A stretch of DNA of 64,000 nt from AC-49 sp963766605 (GCA_963766605.1 CAVYAT010000001.1:806001-870000), one strand, 5' to 3'; positions 26,498 through 37,800 are shown, counted from the stretch's first letter. The notes: a model not told the origin generated them from the sequence alone. Numbers and translations are program-made.

Positions 26498-26997
26498 GGT
26501 CCGTCGCGCTCGGCCTCGCCGCCGCGGCGGCACTGGCGGGCTGTTCGCTGGGCGCGAAGACCGTGCATCACAGCGGCGTGATCGGCCAGACGCTGACCGG
26601 ACCCGGCGGGCTCGCGGTGACGCCCGACAAGTACCGCCCGCTCGTGCCCGCGCCGCGCACCGACGTGACCGGCCTCGCGACGCCGGCCCCCGGCACGCAT
26701 TTCGCGTCTTTCCTGATCCACATCTGCATCACCACGTCGGACCTGCCGACGATCGCGTCGCAGAACTTCGGCCTCGAGCTGACCGACGGCAGCGACGCCG
26801 TCCTCAAATTCCCCGAGGATGTCTTCTCCGACGACCTCGATCTCCTCGGCGAATCCGGCTGCGAACAGGGGCACATCGTCTTCCAGGTCCCGGCCCGCGG
26901 TCATCCCGCCACGCTCACGTTCAAGCTCGACATCGACCGCAGCGATTCCCAGGGCAACGAGGACACCACACATGTCAGGCTGGAATGGATGGTGTAG
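26494..26997 (+). CDS. Putative lipoprotein
   Basis: A 167-residue exported protein. The N-terminus MRSVALGLAAAAALAGCSLG is a lipoprotein signal with lipobox LAGC and Cys17 as the likely lipidated residue. The mature part looks like a single beta-sandwich domain, with FASFLIHICITTSDLP and ATLTFKLDIDRS, and resembles the DUF4352-type extracellular Ig-like fold. Three cysteines in the mature protein could form a disulfide. The ATG overlaps the kinase stop (ATGA), so it is coupled to the CDF-kinase pair and could present a metal or envelope signal to the kinase (inference). I do not recognise a specific family. Confidence 0.75.
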   Translation: MRSVALGLAAAAALAGCSLGAKTVHHSGVIGQTLTGPGGLAVTPDKYRPLVPAPRTDVTGLATPAPGTHFASFLIHICITTSDLPTIASQNFGLELTDGSDAVLKFPEDVFSDDLDLLGESGCEQGHIVFQVPARGHPATLTFKLDIDRSDSQGNEDTTHVRLEWMV

Positions 26998-27017
26998 TTG
27001 GTGGTAGACATCACCGT

Positions 27018-27706
27018 GTGTCCGTTAACCAGATCACGTACGACCTCGACTACGTTCACGAGCGCAGCCGCCTGACGACGTTTTTCCGCTGGCTGCTCGC
27101 GATTCCCGTCGAGATCTTCCTGCTGTTCTACCTCCTCGCCGTGTACGTCGCGGTGTTCATCGCATGGTTCGCCTTGCTGTTCACCGCGCGGTACCCCAGG
27201 GGTCTCTATGACTTCATCGCCGGAGGCGTCCGCCTCAACGGCCGGGTCCACGCGTACGCGTTCCTGGCCGTGGATCCCTACCCGCCGTTCAGCGGCGGCG
27301 AGCACCCGGAGTATCCGGCACGCATCGTCGTCGGCCCACCACTGGAGAAGTACAGCCGGCTCAAGGTGTTCTTCATCGGCATCTACTCGATTCCAGTGCT
27401 GGTGATCGCATGGGCGATGAACATCGTCGCCTCGGTGTGCTCGTTCCTGGCGTGGTTCGTCATCCTGGTCACCGGCAAGCAGGCCGAGGGCCTCCAGGAC
27501 GCGATCAAGCTCGGCGTCTCGTACACGTCGCGGGCGCTGGGTATCTCGTTCATGCTCACCCAGCACTACCCGCCGATCAGCGCGGAGGCCGGCGAGGCCA
27601 ATCCCGGCCCGCCGCCGATGCTCCCCGGCGATGCACCCGTCGTACCGGCCGCGCCCGAGACGCCCGCCACACCGGAGGCGCCGGAGACCGGACCGTCGAT
27701 CGGTAT

Positions 27707-27710
<4 letters not shown>
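27018..27710 (+). CDS. DUF4389-family membrane protein
   Basis: A 230-residue protein with about four hydrophobic segments: two around residues 22-58 (IPVEIFLLFYLLAVYVAVFIAWFAL) and two around 105-155 (VFFIGIYSIPVLVIAWAMNIVA and CSFLAWFVILVTGK). Family signatures include YPRGLYDFIAGGVRLNGRVHAYAF, and the C-terminal tail is Pro/Glu-rich. DUF4389 proteins are common in actinobacteria but have no assigned function. The GTG at 27018 follows the lipoprotein stop by about 20 bases, making it the fourth gene of the CDF operon. Its TAG stop shares CTAG with the stop of the convergent aconitase gene. Confidence 0.82.
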
Positions 27711-30457
<2,747 letters not shown>

Positions 30458-30511
30458 GGCTGAAGTGTGGCGCGCGGGCAATCGATGCGTCAAAGACGGA
30501 CTTGTGCTCCA

Positions 30512-30538
30512 ATTCATAAGCGATCATGATTGATGAAT
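30512..30538 (+). promoter_or_regulatory. Candidate LysR operator between acnA and the LysR gene
   Basis: Outer arms ATTCAT (30512-30517) and ATGAAT (30533-30538) enclose a perfect 8-base palindrome ATCATGAT (30523-30530). The distal arm covers the LysR start codon at 30537, consistent with autorepression and control of the divergent acnA gene. Confidence 0.45.
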
Positions 30539-31412
30539 GGAGCTGCGCCAGCTGCGCTATTTCGCCGCCGTCGCCGAGCAGCGCCACTTCACGCGCGCGG
30601 CCGAGACGCTGCATGTCGCCCAGCCGGCCCTCAGCCAGCAGATCCGCCGCCTCGAGCAGGAGCTCGGGCTGACACTGCTCGATCGCACGAGCCGCTCGGT
30701 GCGGGTGACCGAGGCCGGCGAGGCGGTCCTGCGCCGCGCGCGCCGCGCGCTCGGCGAGGTCGATGCGATCGTCCCCGACCTCGACGCGCTGCGCGGCCTA
30801 CGCACGGGGCGCGTGCTCGTCGGAGCGATCCAGTCGCTGGGCCCCTACGACCTGGCCGGGCTGCTCGCCGCCTTCCAGGCCGTGCATCCCGGCATCGATC
30901 TGATCCTGCGCGAGGAGACGACCCAGGAGATGCTCGCGCTGTTGGCCGCCGACGAGCTCGACCTGGCGATCGCGTCGATCGACCCGCCGCCCCCCTCCGA
31001 GTTCGATACCCAGCGCGTGTACGACGAGGACCTCGTGCTCGCGGTACACCCCGGCCACCCGCTGGCCGGACGCGCGCGCCTCGCGCTGGTCGACCTTCCC
31101 GACGAGCCGTTCATCCTGTTCCGCGAGGGCTCCGGCCTGCGGGCGACGACCGAGCGAGCGCTGGCCACCGCCGGCCTGGCGCCGCGGGCGCGGCTGGAGT
31201 CGACCGAACTCAGCCGCGTGCGCGCGCTCGTCGCCCGCGGCCTGGGCGTGGCGATCATGCCGCGCTCTGAGACGTCCCCACCGGGACCGCGCGTCGCGGC
31301 GATCGCCCTGGGCCCGCCGGCCCTGCGCCGCCACGTCGGGCTCGTGTGGCGCCGCGAGCGCCGTCACCCGCCGGCCGCCGAGGCGTTCCTGGGCTTCGCG
31401 CGGGCGAGGTAG
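30537..31412 (+). CDS. LysR-family transcriptional regulator
   Basis: A 291-residue regulator. The N-terminal winged helix-turn-helix is typical: MELRQLRYFAAVAEQRHFTR, then AAETLHVAQPALSQQIRRLE and LGLTLLDRTSRSVRVTEAG. The effector-binding domain (about residues 90-285) is of periplasmic-binding-protein type, beginning RVLVGAIQSLGPYDLAGLL. It is divergent from acnA, with an 80-base spacer holding a palindrome over its own start codon. LysR proteins usually control the divergent gene, so a tie to TCA-cycle flux or citrate is plausible. The effector is unknown. Confidence 0.92.
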   Translation: MELRQLRYFAAVAEQRHFTRAAETLHVAQPALSQQIRRLEQELGLTLLDRTSRSVRVTEAGEAVLRRARRALGEVDAIVPDLDALRGLRTGRVLVGAIQSLGPYDLAGLLAAFQAVHPGIDLILREETTQEMLALLAADELDLAIASIDPPPPSEFDTQRVYDEDLVLAVHPGHPLAGRARLALVDLPDEPFILFREGSGLRATTERALATAGLAPRARLESTELSRVRALVARGLGVAIMPRSETSPPGPRVAAIALGPPALRRHVGLVWRRERRHPPAAEAFLGFARAR

Positions 31413-31430
31413 GGACGGTTGATCTGTACC

Positions 31431-32165
31431 TCAGCGCAGCAGTCGCCGCGCGATACCCGACAGCGTCTCCTCGCCGTAGGCCATCGACTCGCCGCTCGTC
31501 AGGATCGCCAGCGCGACCCGTCGGCGCCCGCGCTGCAGCAGCGCCACCTGGTGGACGATGCCGGTCCGCCAGCCCCCCTTGAAGAAGGCCTTCAGCCCGC
31601 GTCTATGAGCGATCGGCGCGATCCCCCAGCGCTGCGGCGCGATGACCCCCGACAGCAGCCGCCGTGCGAACGCACGGTGGCGGGCCGGGACAAGGCGGTC
31701 GATGCGCAGGAACAGGCGCGCCTGGTCGGCGGCGGTGATCTGCGTGTCGAACAGGAACCCGGTGAGCCCGAACCGACGCATCCCGACGGTGTGGGCGAGG
31801 AAGTAGAGGCGCCGCTTGCCGACGATGTCGTACACCGCCTCGGCCGCGTCGTTGTCCGAGCGCTCGATCATCGGCGTCAGCAGCGCGCGGTCATGCGCGC
31901 GCAGCGGCGATCCGCGCAGCTCGCGCAGCCGCGCCACGAGCAACATCGCCTTGACCACGCTCGCCGACGGATAGCGCCGGCTGACCCGCAGGCCGCGGAT
32001 CCGCCCGTCTGATCCGAGCACCGCGAACGCCACCGTCCCGCGACGGTGGGCCGCGTAGCGCTCGGCGCGGACGGTGCCGCCCGGGCGGATCAGCGCCGGG
32101 GGACGCGGTGGGAGGGCGGCAACCACAGCGCCAGCGTAGTCCGGCAACCGCCGCGCCGCGCCCAC
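31431..32165 (-). CDS. Beta-lactamase/transpeptidase-like serine hydrolase
   Basis: A protein of about 244 residues with the class A beta-lactamase layout. The nucleophile motif SVVK is at residues 69-72 (SASVVKAML), the SDN motif at 103-105 (RSDNDAAEAV), and the third box reads KGG in AFFKGGWRTG in place of KTG. These motifs fit penicillin-interacting serine hydrolases. The usual Omega-loop glutamate is not obvious, so true beta-lactamase activity is uncertain. No signal peptide is visible from either GTG start (32165 or 32126), which is odd for a protein expected outside the membrane. It converges with the LysR gene across an 18-base gap. Confidence 0.75.
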   Translation of the reverse strand: MGAARRLPDYAGAVVAALPPRPPALIRPGGTVRAERYAAHRRGTVAFAVLGSDGRIRGLRVSRRYPSASVVKAMLLVARLRELRGSPLRAHDRALLTPMIERSDNDAAEAVYDIVGKRRLYFLAHTVGMRRFGLTGFLFDTQITAADQARLFLRIDRLVPARHRAFARRLLSGVIAPQRWGIAPIAHRRGLKAFFKGGWRTGIVHQVALLQRGRRRVALAILTSGESMAYGEETLSGIARRLLR

Positions 32166-32252
32166 GCACGCCCTACTGTGTTGAGGCGGACGTGCCGACT
32201 ACTCGGTGCAACCGCGACCCTCGCGTCTCGTCGCGGTTCCCACCGGTTCCCC

Positions 32253-33209
32253 ATGTCCGCTCATCCCCACTCGTCGCTGCCCGTACCCGTGCCCGAGCGC
32301 CGCGCGCTGGTCGCCGCGGCGGTCGCGTTTGCGACCGGGATCGCGGTGCTCGTCTACGCGCTGGCGCTGGCCGGCGGCGGCCCGGCGCGCGACCGCGTGA
32401 TCCACGCGCCGGCGCCCGTCGTCAAGCCGGGCACGCGGGCCGCAACCACGCCGGCCGCAACCACGCCGGCCGCAACCACGCCGGCCGCAGCCGCGGCCGT
32501 CCCCGTCACGCACACCGCAGCCCGGGCGATCAGCCGCGCGGTCCCGATGCTCACCGACGCCACCCACATCTCCAGCGCGTGGGCGGCCGGCTTCTACCCG
32601 ATCTACGCCGAAGCCGCCCGTACGTTCGGGGTCACCTGGCTGCTCGTCGCGTCGGTCCACAAGCAGGAGAGCGCGTTCTCGACCGCGCCGACGACCTACC
32701 ACGGCGTGAACTTCGCCCGCTGCTGCGCCGGGCCGATGCAGTTCAACGTCACCAACGGCCCGCAGACGACATGGCAGCGGTTCTCCGGCGCGTACCGCCT
32801 CGGTCATCGCCCGTCGAGCTACAACCACGCGTCGGCCAAGCACCCGTCGGTCTACGACGACTTCGACTCGATCATGGCCGGCGCGTCGCTGCTGCGCGCC
32901 TCGGGCGCCGGCGCGGCGCTCGACGGGACCGCCTGGCAGGCCGCGTATGACTACTACGGCCACGACGCGACCGGCGTCGCCTATGCCGACGAGGTTCTCG
33001 CCCGCGCGTGGGGCTGGCGCGCCCACGGCTTCTGCGTCAACTGTGGCGTCGAGCCGTCGCTGATCGCCCGCGCCTACGCCGACTACGGGTCCTACGCGAT
33101 GAGCAAGCTCGCGCCGCCGCCGATGACCAAGCGCTCACGCCACGTGCGCAAGACGCATGTCGTCGCCGACCAGCACCACCGGGTCGCCGACCATCTGCAC
33201 CAGCCGTGA
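32253..33209 (+). CDS. Membrane-anchored lytic transglycosylase-like protein
   Basis: A 318-residue protein. The N-terminus has one hydrophobic segment (about residues 18-42, LVAAAVAFATGIAVLVYALALAG) acting as an uncleaved anchor or signal. A Thr/Pro/Ala linker built of three perfect 15-base units follows (32439-32483). The C-terminal domain resembles lysozyme-like soluble transglycosylases: WLLVASVHKQESAFS supplies a candidate catalytic Glu, and CCAGPMQFN fits the G(P/L)MQ motif. Cysteines in CVNCG could pair. It probably cleaves peptidoglycan. Its 3' end overlaps the convergent DnaC-like gene by 75 bases. Confidence 0.78.
   Translation: MSAHPHSSLPVPVPERRALVAAAVAFATGIAVLVYALALAGGGPARDRVIHAPAPVVKPGTRAATTPAATTPAATTPAAAAAVPVTHTAARAISRAVPMLTDATHISSAWAAGFYPIYAEAARTFGVTWLLVASVHKQESAFSTAPTTYHGVNFARCCAGPMQFNVTNGPQTTWQRFSGAYRLGHRPSSYNHASAKHPSVYDDFDSIMAGASLLRASGAGAALDGTAWQAAYDYYGHDATGVAYADEVLARAWGWRAHGFCVNCGVEPSLIARAYADYGSYAMSKLAPPPMTKRSRHVRKTHVVADQHHRVADHLHQP
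32439..32483 (+). repeat. Three 15-base tandem repeats in the transglycosylase linker
   Basis: Three perfect copies of GCCGCAACCACGCCG encode (AATTP)3. Unit length is a multiple of three, so copy-number change would alter linker length in frame. Confidence 0.8.
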
Positions 33210-33860
33210 GAACGTCCGCTCGCCGATCCGCCCGGCGAGCGCACCCGGGTCCGGCGCATGTCCGGTCGGCACGTCGGACGTGAACAGGATCGCGCGGCCC
33301 GACTCGTAGCGGAAGTTCACGATCGTGTAGAGCTGCTCGACGATCCACTCGGACTCGCGCGGCGCGGTCAGGTCCTCGAGCTGGAGCAGGTCGACGCTCG
33401 CCGCGCCGTCGATGATCTCGGCCGTCGTCCAGCGGGCGCCGTCGCGGTAGCTCTCACCGAGGCGGTTGAACAGGTCGACGCTGTTGAGGCTCAGCACCGA
33501 GCGCCCGCGGTCCAGCGCGGCCCGGGCGATCGTGTAGGCGAGCGTCGTCTTGCCCGTGCCCTTGTTGCCGAACAGCCACAGGCCACGGCCCTGCTCGAGG
33601 TTCTCGTCGATGCGGTCGCAGTAGCGGCGCACGGAGGCGGCCGGCGACGGGTGCAGGTCGGCGATCTCCGACAGCGGATGGCGGTCCCAGGCGAGGTCGC
33701 GGAAGTGCTTGGGGATCGTCTGGCGCAGGCGCTGCTGGAGCTCGAGGCCCTGCTTGCGGGCGATCATCTGGGGCCGGCAGCGGCATGGCGCGACCGTCCG
33801 CTCGCCGGCTTCAATGAAGCCGGAGCCGTCGCACAGGCCGTAGGGGCAGTCCCAATCCAT
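33135..33860 (-). CDS. DnaC/IstB-like AAA+ ATPase
   Basis: A 241-residue ATPase of the helicase-loader (DnaC/IstB) type. An N-terminal four-cysteine region (CPYGLCDGSGF and PCRCRP) may bind zinc. The Walker A motif is GNKGTGKTTLAY, Walker B is LLQLEDL, and sensor 1 is ILFTSDVP. The arginine-finger region RIGERTFSRLVQM follows. There is no transposase or phage gene nearby, so it is neither an obvious IstB nor an obvious prophage loader; a replication-restart or loader role is inference. ATG 33860 was preferred over TTG 33875. The 3' end overlaps the transglycosylase gene by 75 bases on the other strand. Confidence 0.82.
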   Translation of the reverse strand: MDWDCPYGLCDGSGFIEAGERTVAPCRCRPQMIARKQGLELQQRLRQTIPKHFRDLAWDRHPLSEIADLHPSPAASVRRYCDRIDENLEQGRGLWLFGNKGTGKTTLAYTIARAALDRGRSVLSLNSVDLFNRLGESYRDGARWTTAEIIDGAASVDLLQLEDLTAPRESEWIVEQLYTIVNFRYESGRAILFTSDVPTGHAPDPGALAGRIGERTFSRLVQMVGDPVVLVGDDMRLAHVA

Positions 33861-33902
33861 CGCCGTCCCAGTCAACCATGGCGAGCGGCCGTCGCGCGAA
33901 CG

Positions 33903-34361
33903 TCAATGCCGCTCAGAGCGCGGGAACTTCGTGGGGCGCCGATCGATCTCGAACCAGACACGGAAGCCGCGATCGCTGTGCGCCGTCCCCCACGTCGTCG
34001 CCAGCTTGTCGAGCAGCCGCAGGCCGAGGCCGCGCGGCGCAGACTCGTCGTCGGGGTCGAATCCGGTGCCGCTGTCGGCGACCTCGATCCGCACATGGTC
34101 GGCGGTCAGGCGGCCGTACAGCACGATCTGGCCCTCGCGCGGATCCATGTCGGCGTGGCGGATGCAGTTGGCCACGAGCTCCGTGACCAGCAGCTGAGCG
34201 GTGCGCGACAGGTCGTCGCTCGGCGCCCGGGTGACGATCTCGTGGCGGGCCAGGCGGGCGGCCTCGGGCCGCAGGGGCAGCGCAACGAGCATCCGGGCGG
34301 GAGGCGTCGCGATCATCATCGTGTCCTTGGCGTTCCCGCCACGGCGTCGGTCAATCGTCAT
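33903..34361 (-). CDS. RsbW-like serine kinase / anti-sigma ATPase domain protein
   Basis: A 152-residue protein made almost wholly of one HATPase_c_2 domain. The N-box is LLVTELVANCIRHA, G1 is VADSGTGFDPDD, and G2 is RGLGLRLLDKLATTWG. Such stand-alone domains act as anti-sigma factors that phosphorylate STAS anti-anti-sigma partners, or as ATP-binding regulators in actinobacteria. No sigma factor or STAS gene lies beside it. It is 42 bases upstream of the DnaC-like gene on the same strand, so co-transcription is possible. Confidence 0.82.
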   Translation of the reverse strand: MTIDRRRGGNAKDTMMIATPPARMLVALPLRPEAARLARHEIVTRAPSDDLSRTAQLLVTELVANCIRHADMDPREGQIVLYGRLTADHVRIEVADSGTGFDPDDESAPRGLGLRLLDKLATTWGTAHSDRGFRVWFEIDRRPTKFPRSERH

Positions 34362-34364
34362 CGG

Positions 34365-35321
34365 TCATCTCGTGTGCAGGGGGCCGGCCTTGACCACTTC
34401 AAATGCCGACCCGGGGACGCGCTTGAGCTGGTCGAGATCGTCGTCTGACCAGCGCCGGTCGGGCGTGCCTGAGATGTACCAGTTGGAGCCGTTATCGGCG
34501 AGGATCATCCCGTAGATCTTCAGCGCCCTGAGGATCACCAGGGCCTGACCGCGGAAACCTGTCGTGTTGAAGCTCGCCTTCAGGCGAACGCGCATCCCCA
34601 TCGGCGGCAGGTTCGGGTCGGTGTCGTCGGACGCCAGATGCCGCGCCGGGGCCACGTAGGCCTTCTGGGTGTGCGAGACGGTGAACCGCAGCGCGTGGTG
34701 GATCGCGCCGGCGTCAGCCTCGTCGGCGCGGGCGAGGCCGGGGACGATCGGCAGGCCCGCGGCATCGGCGCTCGTCCAGCCGGCCGGGCGCGAGCGATCG
34801 GAGTTGAGGTTGAAGACGGCGCCCGCGTCGGCCGCCCAGCCGTGGGCGGTGCGGTGGGCGTTGAACATCTCATAGAGCTTGCAGCTGCCCTTCTGAACGA
34901 CGAGCACGTGGCGGTCGCCGTCGCTGCCCGAGCCGCCTTCCACGCGCGCGCTGAGCGGGATCGGGTACGGGCCGCGGTCGGACTCATCGCCGTAGGCGGT
35001 GAAGGTGATCGGGACGCGGCGTTGGTGGGCTCCGACGACCGAGTAGGGGATGCCGTAGTCGCCGAACTTGCCCGAGCCGAAATCCGGGTGCAGGTTGCCG
35101 CTGAGGCTGCCGAGCCAGCGTGCCGAGCGCGGGTCGACCGGGTCATGGGAGACGTCGCGATTCCACGCGTTGTCGGCCGGGAAGACACGGCAGCCGCCGA
35201 TCGTCGGAGGCGCTGCCGCGATCTTGTGAGGCGCGATCAGATGACGGGCCTGGGCGGTGGGGAACACGGCGATCATGGCTGCCACGAGGGCGAGCCCGAG
35301 GACCGCGAGACGGCGGGGCAT
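34365..35321 (-). CDS. Secreted protein of unknown function
   Basis: A 318-residue exported protein. The signal peptide MPRRLAVLGLALVAAMIAVF is followed by cleavage near PTAQA. The mature part begins with a conserved-looking CRVFPADNAWNRDVSHDPVD and contains FGDYGIPYSVV, KGSCKLYEMF and NGSNWYISGTPD near the end. It looks like a single globular domain with one probable disulfide. I do not recognise the family and assign no function. The stop lies 4 bases before the RsbW-like gene's start, on the same strand, which may be coincidence or coupling. Confidence 0.7.
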   Translation of the reverse strand: MPRRLAVLGLALVAAMIAVFPTAQARHLIAPHKIAAAPPTIGGCRVFPADNAWNRDVSHDPVDPRSARWLGSLSGNLHPDFGSGKFGDYGIPYSVVGAHQRRVPITFTAYGDESDRGPYPIPLSARVEGGSGSDGDRHVLVVQKGSCKLYEMFNAHRTAHGWAADAGAVFNLNSDRSRPAGWTSADAAGLPIVPGLARADEADAGAIHHALRFTVSHTQKAYVAPARHLASDDTDPNLPPMGMRVRLKASFNTTGFRGQALVILRALKIYGMILADNGSNWYISGTPDRRWSDDDLDQLKRVPGSAFEVVKAGPLHTR

Positions 35322-35366
35322 GGCCCCATGGTGCCTGATCGGCGTGGTCTGACAAGCCGCTCGCCA

Positions 35367-35372
35367 TACTTT
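35367..35372 (+). promoter_or_regulatory. Candidate -10 box for the NlpC/P60 lipoprotein gene
   Basis: TACTTT ends 6 bases before the ATG at 35379, with no Shine-Dalgarno sequence in between, which fits a leaderless transcript. Confidence 0.4.
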
Positions 35373-35378
35373 GCGCGG

Positions 35379-36110
35379 ATGCGGTTCGGTCGGTCGGTGG
35401 TGGCGTTTGCGATGCTCGCCTCAGTGGCGGGATGCGGCGCGTCCCATGACCGCGCGACGGTCCGGATCTCGGGGTGGCCCGCGGGCGCACCGCAGCTCGC
35501 CGCGGTCCCGCCGGCGCCGGTCGTCAGACCGGTCGCGTACTTCGTCCACAAGCAGGCCGTGGCGGCCACGACGGCGACGGGCGACCCGACCGAGGCGACG
35601 TCGAGCTCGGGCATCGCGCCGGGCGCGCCGTCGGATGCCGAGGTCGCGCGGGAGCTCAAGGCCGCCTACGGCGGCGACGCGGGGAGCGCCGAGTCGCTCG
35701 TCGACCGCGCGGGCCTGAGCGGCGGGCTGGCGACGACGCCGCCGACGGCGCCGCCGAAGGTCGCGGCGATCATCGCCGCCGCCAACCAGGTCGCGAGCTA
35801 TCCATACGTGTTCGGGGGTGGCCACGGGACGTTCGAGGACAGCGCGTATGACTGCTCGGGTTCGCTGTCGTTCGCGTTCGCCGCGGCGGGGATGCTGCAC
35901 CGCACGCTCGTGTCGGGCGAGTTCGCCAAGTGGGGCGCGCCAGGGCCGGGCAAGTGGATCACGATCTACGCCAACGCGACCCACACCTGGATGACGGTCG
36001 CCGGGCTGCGCTACGACACCGGCGGGCTGCTGACGCCCACCCACTCGCGCTGGCAGGACTCGATGCGCCCGACGTCCGGGTTCGTCGTGCGCCACCCGAT
36101 CGGGCTCTGA
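35379..36110 (+). CDS. NlpC/P60-type cell-wall hydrolase-like lipoprotein
   Basis: A 243-residue exported protein. The N-terminus MRFGRSVVAFAMLASVAGC holds a lipobox (VAGC), with Cys19 the lipidation site. A disordered Ala/Thr/Pro-rich stretch leads to a catalytic domain at about residues 130-240. The NlpC/P60 core shows Cys159 in AYDCSGSLSFAF and His202 in ANATHTWMTVAG, with YPYVFGGGHG just before. These enzymes usually cut peptide stems in peptidoglycan. It converges with the RTX gene, with a hairpin in the gap. Confidence 0.82.
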   Translation: MRFGRSVVAFAMLASVAGCGASHDRATVRISGWPAGAPQLAAVPPAPVVRPVAYFVHKQAVAATTATGDPTEATSSSGIAPGAPSDAEVARELKAAYGGDAGSAESLVDRAGLSGGLATTPPTAPPKVAAIIAAANQVASYPYVFGGGHGTFEDSAYDCSGSLSFAFAAAGMLHRTLVSGEFAKWGAPGPGKWITIYANATHTWMTVAGLRYDTGGLLTPTHSRWQDSMRPTSGFVVRHPIGL

Positions 36111-36137
36111 TCTCAGGAGACCCGGGGCCTTAACCGG

Positions 36138-36165
36138 AGCGACCCCGCCGGGACGCGGGGCCGCT
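36138..36165. terminator. Hairpin between convergent genes, possible bidirectional terminator
   Basis: AGCGACCCCG (36138-36147) pairs with CGGGGCCGCT (36156-36165) with one mismatch and an 8-base loop. It lies between the 3' ends of the NlpC/P60 and RTX-repeat genes. There is no U-tract. Confidence 0.45.
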
Positions 36166-36209
36166 CGCTGCGGGTGACTGTGAGGGCCACCCGCCCTCGG
36201 GCTGGAGGG

Positions 36210-37199
36210 TCAGTGCGTGTCGGCCGGCTCCGCCGGGCCGTTGTCGTCGGCGTTCTCGGCCGCCGTCTGGTCCTGCGGCTTGGGGACCATGCGAATGACC
36301 TTCTCGCACGAGCCGTTGGGGTTCTGCGACGTCGCGTCGTCGATCACGTCGACGGTGTCGAGCTGCGCGACATCGAAGCCGTCGCCGCACGTCACGTGGT
36401 CGACCTCGCCGTCGCGGGTGTGGATCACGTCGTTGCCGGCGCCGCCGTTGAGCGTGTCGCCGACCGTGTCGACTGCGCCACCGGGGCCGGGCTGGACGTC
36501 GCCGCGGGCGACCGCCCACAGCGTGTCGTTGCCGTCGCCGCCGTTGACGTGGTCGACGCCGAGGTTGGCGTAGACGAGGTCGTTGCCGGGACCGGCGTCG
36601 ATCGTGTCGTCGCCCGCGCCGCCGGAGATGCGGTCGTTGCCGCCGTTGCCGGCGATCCCGTCGTTGCCGTCGCCGCCGAAGATCAGGTCACGGCCGTCGC
36701 CGCCCTCGATCTGGTCGTTGCCGGGTCCGCCGTAGAGCTTGTCGCGCGACACGAGGTCGCCCGCGTTGGGCACGTCGCCCTGGAGCCGGTCGTCGCCCGG
36801 ACCGCCCTGGAGCACGTCCGGCCCCTGGTGGCCGAGCAGCGTGTCGTTGCCGAGGCCACCCCACAGCTTGTCGGCCCCGCGCTGGCCGTCGAGCGTGTCG
36901 TTGCCGGGGCCGCCGTGGAGACGGTCGGGTCCGTCGCCGCCGAGGACGTTGTCGTCGCCGGGGCCGGCCTGCACGAGGTCAGCGCCGGGGCCGGCGTCGA
37001 TCGTGTCGTTGCCGGCGAGCGCGAGCACGCGGTCGGGTCCACCCTTGGCGTCGATCGTGTCGGGACCACGGGTCCCGATCAGCCGGTCGTGGTGGTCGGT
37101 GCCGATGATCGTCGCGGCCATCGCCGCGGCGGCGACAACCGCCATCGCGGCCAGTGCGGCTGCGAAGATCAAGGTGATACGGGGCATGCGGTGCTTCAT
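36210..37199 (-). CDS. Secreted RTX (haemolysin-type) calcium-binding repeat protein
   Basis: A 329-residue exported protein. A signal peptide or anchor (MKHRMPRITLIFAAALAAMA, then AVVAAAAMAA) precedes about 20 nonapeptide repeats of the GGxGxDxxx type, for example GGPGNDTLD, GGLGNDTLL and GGAGDDTID, over residues 35-270. These fold into a calcium-filled parallel beta-roll. The C-terminus is acidic and unordered (AENADDNGPAEPADTH). No catalytic domain is attached, and the N-terminal signal indicates Sec export rather than type I secretion. A Shine-Dalgarno sequence GGGAGG lies about 9 bases before the ATG. Its role is probably structural or adhesive. Confidence 0.88.
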   Translation of the reverse strand: MKHRMPRITLIFAAALAAMAVVAAAAMAATIIGTDHHDRLIGTRGPDTIDAKGGPDRVLALAGNDTIDAGPGADLVQAGPGDDNVLGGDGPDRLHGGPGNDTLDGQRGADKLWGGLGNDTLLGHQGPDVLQGGPGDDRLQGDVPNAGDLVSRDKLYGGPGNDQIEGGDGRDLIFGGDGNDGIAGNGGNDRISGGAGDDTIDAGPGNDLVYANLGVDHVNGGDGNDTLWAVARGDVQPGPGGAVDTVGDTLNGGAGNDVIHTRDGEVDHVTCGDGFDVAQLDTVDVIDDATSQNPNGSCEKVIRMVPKPQDQTAAENADDNGPAEPADTH

Positions 37200-37306
37200 G
37201 TTCAAACGCCTCCCTCTCGTGGCGTCCGGGGTTGGTTCGTCCAACCGCCGCAACACGGGCACCGGGGCGATAGTTGCGCATGGGGGGCCGATCGCAGGTT
37301 CGTGCC

Positions 37307-37312
37307 TATACT
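37307..37312 (+). promoter_or_regulatory. -10 box of the tRNA-Asp promoter
   Basis: TATACT, near consensus, is 14 bases before the first base of the tRNA. No good -35 is visible at 17 bases. Confidence 0.5.
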
Positions 37313-37326
37313 GAGAAACCCCATCG

Positions 37327-37784
<458 letters not shown>

Positions 37785-37800
37785 CTATTTGACGCTATCG

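Noticed and set aside
36400..37120. Regularly spaced repeats that could look like a CRISPR array
   Set aside because: The 27-base period is that of RTX nonapeptide codons; the repeats are degenerate and in frame within one protein.
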